Origin: Martinezella lusitana
GTDB lineage: Bacteria > Pseudomonadota > Alphaproteobacteria > Rhizobiales > Rhizobiaceae
Assembly (NCBI RefSeq): GCF_010668395.1
Contig: NZ_WUEY01000008.1
Span: 186,001 to 250,000 of the forward strand
DNA: 64,000 nucleotides
Direction: 5' to 3'
In this document: positions 59,522 to 64,000 of the stretch, piece after piece
How the letters are laid out: each line of letters starts with the position of its first letter
Numbering within the stretch: the first letter of the stretch is position 1
Program-made: the position numbers and the translations under genes
The notes under the pieces: generated by a model
What the model saw: only the letters and a program-made list of their open reading frames with translations
Told to the model about the DNA's origin: nothing
Databases searched by the model: none

Positions 59522-60772
59522 CTACTTGCCGGTCTTCAGCGCGTCTTCCAGACGCTTGGCCGCGTCGGCCGGTGCGACGGAGCCATCCAGAACACCCTGC
59601 AGGGCCGTGTAGTAGGTATTGGTCGCAGCCGGCGGCATGGCGGTGTCGTAGAAGGAGTCGAGATGGCCGGCCGCGCTGACCAGGCCGTTGCTGATGCCGT
59701 AGAGCACAGGGCCGGCCGCGGCTTCCGTGGTGGCGCCCTTGACGGTTACCATCGTCTTGCGCAGCTCCACATACTTGGTCATCACCTCGGGCGAAGTGAG
59801 GAACTTCAGGAGCGTCACGGCGTCCGCCTTGTCCTCGGCCTTCTGCGAAATCCCGAAGGAGGCGGCGACGCCGGCAAGAACGTCGGATTGGTCGCCCGCT
59901 CCGCCCTGAACCGTCGGGAAGGCAAAGAAGCCGAGGTCGAAGCCTTCCGGCGCATCCGATGACGCGCCGATCTGCCAAGTGCCATTCAGCATCATCGCCG
60001 CCTGACCGTTCAGGAACAGCATGTTGGCTTCCTGATCGCTCATGCCGTTGAAGCCGGTCGGGAAATATTGCTTGCTGGCGATGTCGGCGACCTTCTCGAA
60101 GGCCTTTTCACCTTCCGGGCCGAAGGTTGCCTTGGCATCGCCATTGACGAAGGAAGCGACCACGCCGGAGCCCTTCAGGCGCATTTCCAGATACTGGAAC
60201 CAGAAAGTGGCTGGCCAGGAATCCTTGTTGCCGAGCGCGAAAGGAACGATGCCATCGGCCTTGATCTTGTCGGCGAGCGCCATCAGCTCGTCGTAGCTCT
60301 TGGGGACCGTCCAGCCCTTTTCGGCAAACAGCGCCTTGTTATACCAGAAGACGACGGAATCGACGTCGACCGGCACGGCATAAGTATGGCCATCCTTGCT
60401 GGTCTGGGCGATGGCGCTTTCAAGGAAGCTCTGACGCCAGCCGTCCTTGGCGAGATCCTGGTCCAGCGCATACATCTGACCACCGTTGACGAAGGCGTTC
60501 AGGAAGCCGCCCGGCAAGGTGTAGAACACGTCCGGCGGATTGCCGGAAGCCATCGCGGTGTTCAGCTTGGTCTTGTAAGACGATTGTTCCGCGGCCACCA
60601 CGTCCAGCTTGACGTCCGGGTGCTTCTTGGCGAATTCGCCCAGCGCGAAGTTGATGAAATCCACCTTGTCCTGCTGCCCGGCATAGGCATGCCAGAATGT
60701 CAGTTCGCCGGCCATCGCCGGAAATGCCGCAAGCGCCAAGGCTGCGCCCATGAGAAGACGTTTCAGCGTCAC
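59522..60772 (-). CDS. ABC sugar-binding protein (CUT1)
   Basis: A 416-residue periplasmic protein with a 21-residue signal peptide (MTLKRLLMGAALALAAFPAMA) and a mature start ELTFWHAYAGQQDKVDFIN typical of solute-binding family 1. The opening codon is GTG, with GGAGG at 5 nt. It is first in the operon binding protein-MalF-MalG-PLP enzyme-PfkB kinase. The ligand, probably a sugar or sugar conjugate, is unknown. Confidence 0.92.
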   Translation of the reverse strand: MTLKRLLMGAALALAAFPAMAGELTFWHAYAGQQDKVDFINFALGEFAKKHPDVKLDVVAAEQSSYKTKLNTAMASGNPPDVFYTLPGGFLNAFVNGGQMYALDQDLAKDGWRQSFLESAIAQTSKDGHTYAVPVDVDSVVFWYNKALFAEKGWTVPKSYDELMALADKIKADGIVPFALGNKDSWPATFWFQYLEMRLKGSGVVASFVNGDAKATFGPEGEKAFEKVADIASKQYFPTGFNGMSDQEANMLFLNGQAAMMLNGTWQIGASSDAPEGFDLGFFAFPTVQGGAGDQSDVLAGVAASFGISQKAEDKADAVTLLKFLTSPEVMTKYVELRKTMVTVKGATTEAAAGPVLYGISNGLVSAAGHLDSFYDTAMPPAATNTYYTALQGVLDGSVAPADAAKRLEDALKTGK

Positions 60773-60828
60773 GATATCCTCCCCATCCTCCTCGAAACGT
60801 GTTCACAGCCCCTCCGCTGTGTCATGCA

Positions 60829-60873
60829 GTGATGCCACAACAAAAAATTATTGTCTATAGTGACACCACAACA
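60829..60873. promoter_or_regulatory. Direct repeats GTGANNCCACAACA, likely RpiR operator
   Basis: GTGATGCCACAACA at 60829-60842 and GTGACACCACAACA at 60860-60873 match at 12 of 14 positions and are 31 bp apart (three helical turns). They lie between the sugar operon and the divergent RpiR-type gene, with an AT-rich stretch between them. Confidence 0.55.
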
Positions 60874-60923
60874 TCACCATGCTAGCTTTCTCATCGACAG
60901 CGTCCGCGAGCGAAAGAACCACC

Positions 60924-61778
60924 ATGACCGTTGACCTGCGTGGTCCAGTGAACCCAGCCAGCAGCCGGCTGCGAAGTGTTCTGCCGAAATTGTCCGAGTC
61001 GGAGCGGCGCGTGGCGCTGTGGGTTCTCGAGAATGTCGATGCGGCCATCCGCAATTCGATGTCGGCCATCGCGCAGGCGACGGATGTCAGCGATACGACC
61101 GTGCTGCGCATGTGCCGTACAGCCGGTTTCGAGGGATTTACCGATCTCAAGCTGGCGCTGGCGCAGGAGCCGCGCGACAGGCGCGGCGAAGCCGGCAGCG
61201 AGCCGCAGGCCAGCGACCTTCAGGCCGCCGTTCGATTGTTTCGCGCCGTGGCCCAGGCCGTCAGCGATACCCAGGGCGTGCTCGACGAGACGACGTTCAC
61301 GAAGGCGCTCGATCTGATTGCGGGCGCGCGGCATATCCTTGTCGGCGGCGTCGGCGGCTCGGGCATCGTCGCGCAGGCGCTTTATCAGCGCTGCGTCCGC
61401 CTCGGGCTCCGTTGCGACGCGCCCGTCGATTCACAATTACAGATCATGCATTCGGCGCTCACCGGGCCGGGAGACCTCGTTGTGGTCATCTCCTATTCCG
61501 GCATTACCAGCGATCCCGTGCTGATCCTTCAGGAAGCAAAATCTCGAGGAGCTGCAACGCTCTGTATTACCGGCAACAGCGCCTCGCCGCTCGCGCGGTT
61601 GGCCGACGTCGTTCTCGTCAGCGTTTCTCATGAGCAGGGCAGCGAGCCGATGGCGGCGCAGATTGCCCAGATGGCTCTCATCGACGCCCTCTATTCCGCC
61701 CTCGTCGCACGCAACACCGAGCGGGCCCAGCTTACCGAGGAACGCATGGTCAACGCCATACTTCCAAAATCGATCTAG
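60924..61778 (+). CDS. RpiR/MurR-family regulator
   Basis: A 284-residue regulator with an N-terminal HTH (LSESERRVALWVLENVDAAIRNSMSAIAQATDVSDTTVLRMCRTAGFEGFTDLKLAL) and a C-terminal SIS sugar-phosphate-binding domain (ILVGGVGGSGIVAQALYQR, VVVISYSGITSDPVLI, CITGNSASPLARLADVVL). It is divergent from the sugar operon and should sense a phosphosugar intermediate. The start at 60924 is preferred; an in-frame ATG 15 codons upstream lies inside the second repeat. Confidence 0.9.
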   Translation: MTVDLRGPVNPASSRLRSVLPKLSESERRVALWVLENVDAAIRNSMSAIAQATDVSDTTVLRMCRTAGFEGFTDLKLALAQEPRDRRGEAGSEPQASDLQAAVRLFRAVAQAVSDTQGVLDETTFTKALDLIAGARHILVGGVGGSGIVAQALYQRCVRLGLRCDAPVDSQLQIMHSALTGPGDLVVVISYSGITSDPVLILQEAKSRGAATLCITGNSASPLARLADVVLVSVSHEQGSEPMAAQIAQMALIDALYSALVARNTERAQLTEERMVNAILPKSI

Positions 61779-61798
61779 TCATTGAAACAGGTACTTCC

Positions 61799-62476
61799 GT
61801 GAAAGTTCAAATCTATACGATGCAGACCGTCTCCGAAGCCTTGGCAGCTGTCGATGCCGGCGTGGATTATCTCGGCGTGACGCCGTCCAATCGCGGTCTC
61901 CCGGGCGAAATCAGCTTCGGGACGGCCCGGGAAATCGTCGACGCGCTGAAAGGCAAGGCCCAGCGCGTGGCATTGTCCGTCGAAAGCGACCTCGGTCTTA
62001 TCGCCGACATGGTCGGCTCGGTGCGTCCGGACGTGCTGCATCTATGCGGAGACATCAGGCTGGTGACGCCGGAGCATGTACGCCAGCTGCGCGAGCGCCT
62101 GCTGCCACTTTATCCCGGTCTGCAGATCCTGCAGGCCATCCCCATGACCGGGCCGGAAGCGCTCGATCATGCCGCTGCTTTCGAGCCCTATGCGGATTCC
62201 TTCATCCTCGATTCGGTCGCAGCCCATATCGACGGCATCGGTGCCGCCGGCGTGACCCATGACTGGTCGCTGAGCCGCGAAATCGTCAAGCGTAGCAAGC
62301 TGCCCGTCATCCTGGCGGGTGGGCTCGGACCGGACAATGTCCAGGCCGCCATCGCCGCCGTTCAGCCATGGGCCGTGGATTCGCTGACGCATACCAACAA
62401 GCCGCTGCCCGATGGTGGCTTCCGCAAGGATATCGACAAGATCGCCGCCTTCGTAAAGGCCGCCAAGGTCAACTGA
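61799..62476 (+). CDS. TrpF-like (phosphoribosylanthranilate isomerase-fold) protein
   Basis: A 225-residue TIM-barrel protein of TrpF type: LDSVAAHIDGIGAAGVTHDW holds the catalytic-Asp position (D138) and an HDW in place of FDW, and LAGGLGPDNVQAAI is the phosphate-binding loop. The N-terminal KICG motif with the catalytic cysteine is absent (QIYTMQT, T7), so the tryptophan-pathway reaction is unlikely. A GTG start follows the RpiR gene after 20 nt. A related sugar-phosphate isomerase (Amadori-type) function in this locus is suggested, not shown. Confidence 0.75.
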   Translation: MKVQIYTMQTVSEALAAVDAGVDYLGVTPSNRGLPGEISFGTAREIVDALKGKAQRVALSVESDLGLIADMVGSVRPDVLHLCGDIRLVTPEHVRQLRERLLPLYPGLQILQAIPMTGPEALDHAAAFEPYADSFILDSVAAHIDGIGAAGVTHDWSLSREIVKRSKLPVILAGGLGPDNVQAAIAAVQPWAVDSLTHTNKPLPDGGFRKDIDKIAAFVKAAKVN

Positions 62477-62501
62477 GCGAAGCCGGGCGGGCATGAGAAA
62501 G

Positions 62502-62529
62502 GGGCGGTGCGGGAAGCGCCGCCCGTTTT
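62502..62529 (+). terminator. Rho-independent terminator after the TrpF-like gene
   Basis: GGGCGGTGC at 62502-62510 pairs with GCGCCGCCC at 62516-62524 (one G-U pair), loop GGGAA, followed by GTTTT. It lies 25 nt past the TrpF-like stop and ends that operon. Confidence 0.8.
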
Positions 62530-62544
62530 CGTATCGACGCCGCG

Positions 62545-64000
62545 TCAGGCTGCTCCCATCCGCATCTGCATGGCGGCATCTCCGCGCATCAGGGATTCGG
62601 CCGCCTCCATGATTGCGTGCGTATCGATCCCGAAATGGGCATAGAGATCGGCGATCGTGCCGGTCTGGCCGAAGTGCTCGACACCGAGCGACACGGTCCT
62701 GTGGCCATGGACGGAGCCGAGCCAGCCGAGCGTTGCGGGGTGCCCGTCGGTCACGGTGATCAGGTTCGCGGTACGGGAAACGGCGGCGAGCAGTGTTTCC
62801 ACATGGCTGAAGGCCGAGGCGTGGCCGTGCCGGCGGGCGCGCTGCGCGGCTGTCCAGCCGGCATTCAGCCGGTCGGCGGAGGTGACCGCCAGTACGGCGA
62901 TATCGCCATGCGCTTCCGCAAGCTGTCCGGCCGCCATCAGCACTTCCGGCGCGACGCAGCCCTGATAGGCAAGCACGATGCGCGTGCGGGCGGACGGCTG
63001 GCGCAGCCAGTAGGCGCCATCGATCACACCCTGCCGGAAAACAGGGTCCTCCCGCCGGATCGCGACCTGCTCCAGCGGCCGCGTCGTCAGGCGCAGATAG
63101 ACAGAGCCGCCCGTCTCGTCGCGCAGCCATGTGCGCTCATCGTGCTTTGCCTCGCCATCGCGCTGCATGTAGTCGAATGCCCAGCCCATGATGACGGACA
63201 GTTCGTCGAGGAAGGCCGGCTCGAAGCTCGCAAGTCCGTCCTGGCTCATGCCGATGAGCTGCGATCCGATCGACTGGTGCGCGCCGCCTTCCGGCGCGAG
63301 CGTCACGCCCGAAGGCGTGCCGACGATCATGAAACGGGCATCCTGATAGCAGGCATAGTTCAGGGCATCGAGGCCTCGGGCGACGAAGGGATCGTAGACC
63401 GTGCCGATCGGCAGCAGGCGCTCTCCGAACAACGAATGAGAGAGGCCGGCGGCGCCCAACAGCAGAAAGAGGTTCATTTCGGCGATGCCGAGCTCGATAT
63501 GCTGGCCGGTCGGCCCGAATTCCCATTTCTGCGCCGATGGCACGCGCTCGTCGCGGAACGTATCGGCCAGCTGCTCGCGCGCGAAAAGGCCGCGGCGATT
63601 GACCCATGGGCCGAGATTGGTGGAGACGGTGACATCCGGCGCCGTGGTGACGATGCGCGCCGAAAGGGCATCGTCACGCTGGGCGAGCGCATCGAGGATC
63701 TTGCCGAAGCCCGCCTGCGTCGACAGCTCGCGGTCTTCGAGGAAGACGGGACCGGAGGAGGGCAGGGCGGGAGCCTTGAAACGGCGCCTGCCCTCGGCAA
63801 AGAACGGCACGGTCGCAAGGAAGCGGCGCACCGGTTCTGGGGCGGGAATCGCGCCGAATATCTCCCACTCCTTGCCCTCTTTGACGCCGATGCGGTTCTG
63901 GAAGGCTTCCATCTGCGCCTTGGTCATCAGGCCGGCATGGTTGTCCTTGTGCCCGGCAAGCGGCGTGCCCCAGCCTTTGATCGTATAGGCAAGGAAGACG
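62545..64000 (-). CDS. Thiamine-diphosphate E1/transketolase-like enzyme, C-terminal part (cut by window edge)
   Basis: The frame enters from the right edge and gives 484 residues up to the stop, 5' end missing. The visible start AYTIKGWGTPLAGHKDNHAGL is the segment following the ThDP-binding region in AceE-type pyruvate dehydrogenase E1 and its transketolase-like relatives. Later landmarks are FGPTGQHIELGIAEMNLFLLLGAAGLS, with the active-site Glu of the Pyr domain, IGTVYDPFVARGLDALNYA, GTPSGVTLAPEGGAHQSIG and the C-terminal HFGQTGTIADLYAHFGID. It is convergent with the TrpF-like gene. Homodimeric E1 or an AceE-like paralogue cannot be told apart from this part alone. Confidence 0.85.
   Translation of the reverse strand, partial: VFLAYTIKGWGTPLAGHKDNHAGLMTKAQMEAFQNRIGVKEGKEWEIFGAIPAPEPVRRFLATVPFFAEGRRRFKAPALPSSGPVFLEDRELSTQAGFGKILDALAQRDDALSARIVTTAPDVTVSTNLGPWVNRRGLFAREQLADTFRDERVPSAQKWEFGPTGQHIELGIAEMNLFLLLGAAGLSHSLFGERLLPIGTVYDPFVARGLDALNYACYQDARFMIVGTPSGVTLAPEGGAHQSIGSQLIGMSQDGLASFEPAFLDELSVIMGWAFDYMQRDGEAKHDERTWLRDETGGSVYLRLTTRPLEQVAIRREDPVFRQGVIDGAYWLRQPSARTRIVLAYQGCVAPEVLMAAGQLAEAHGDIAVLAVTSADRLNAGWTAAQRARRHGHASAFSHVETLLAAVSRTANLITVTDGHPATLGWLGSVHGHRTVSLGVEHFGQTGTIADLYAHFGIDTHAIMEAAESLMRGDAAMQMRMGAA

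Noticed and set aside
1..64000. Search for CRISPR arrays, tRNA, rRNA, transposases and phage genes
   Set aside because: No regularly spaced repeats, no cloverleaf or rRNA signature and no DDE or integrase motifs were recognised by reading; this is not a computed search.

Overview
The window looks like chromosome or megaplasmid DNA of an alphaproteobacterium of the order Hyphomicrobiales, most likely Rhizobiaceae (Rhizobium, Agrobacterium, Shinella or Ensifer type). The grounds are the GC-rich coding pattern, an EcfG-type general-stress sigma factor with GGAAC-type promoters, DUF982 and DUF2934 proteins, a PuuD-type membrane urate oxidase, a phosphoketolase-acetate kinase pair and a rhizobial-style palindromic intergenic repeat. 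No rRNA, tRNA, CRISPR array, transposase or phage gene was seen. Both edges cut a gene. All calls come from reading the sequence; no database search was run.

1-8.5 kb is a general-stress block: small stress proteins (one-TM protein, DUF2934, PEBP-like, DUF982, YflT/GSP17M-like), phosphoketolase and acetate kinase, an EcfG-family sigma factor, a degenerate single-domain receiver and a UdgX-type uracil-DNA glycosylase. Seven GGAAC-N16-NNTT elements (spacing equal to GGAAC-N18-TT) lie upstream of these genes, two of them on opposite strands of one site between ackA-xfp and the sigma gene. 8.5-13.2 kb holds an EmrAB-like efflux pair, an NmrA-like oxidoreductase and an AraC regulator.

13.4-25.6 kb is the most unusual part: an aromatic and N-heterocycle catabolic island. 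A GntR regulator diverges from a gentisate dioxygenase / FAH hydrolase / flavin-reductase operon. A second operon follows with a NicX-like 2,5-dihydroxypyridine dioxygenase, an acyl-CoA-dehydrogenase-fold flavoprotein lacking the usual catalytic Glu, an SRPBCC-alpha/beta-hydrolase fusion, a TetR regulator, a glutamine-synthetase-like gamma-glutamyl ligase, a flavin reductase fused to a LysR-type effector domain, and an APC permease. The two operons share a 15-bp palindromic operator core, so they are probably co-regulated. The combination suggests uptake and oxidative ring cleavage of an amine-bearing aromatic or pyridine compound; the substrate is unknown.

25.7-33.1 kb is mixed: a RelE/ParE-type toxin-antitoxin pair, AraC regulators, EamA and MFS exporters and a DsbA-like protein.

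33.4-51.6 kb is purine catabolism joined to glyoxylate assimilation: guanine deaminase, xanthine dehydrogenase (xdhABC), PuuD, HIU hydrolase, ureidoglycolate lyase and an AzgA-like permease, plus gcl-hyi-glxR-glycerate kinase, which convert the glyoxylate released from ureidoglycolate to 2-phosphoglycerate. LysR and IclR regulators sit at the divergent promoters. A Phd/PIN toxin-antitoxin pair is inserted in the middle.

52-55.3 kb has a NitT/TauT-type ABC transporter and two overlapping micro-ORFs (42 and 57 codons). 55.5-62.5 kb is an ABC sugar uptake operon without its own ATPase, with a PfkB kinase and a cystathionine-gamma-lyase-like PLP enzyme, divergent from an RpiR regulator and a TrpF-like protein lacking the catalytic Cys. 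The right edge is the C-terminal part of a thiamine-diphosphate enzyme resembling the pyruvate dehydrogenase E1 (AceE) / transketolase family.
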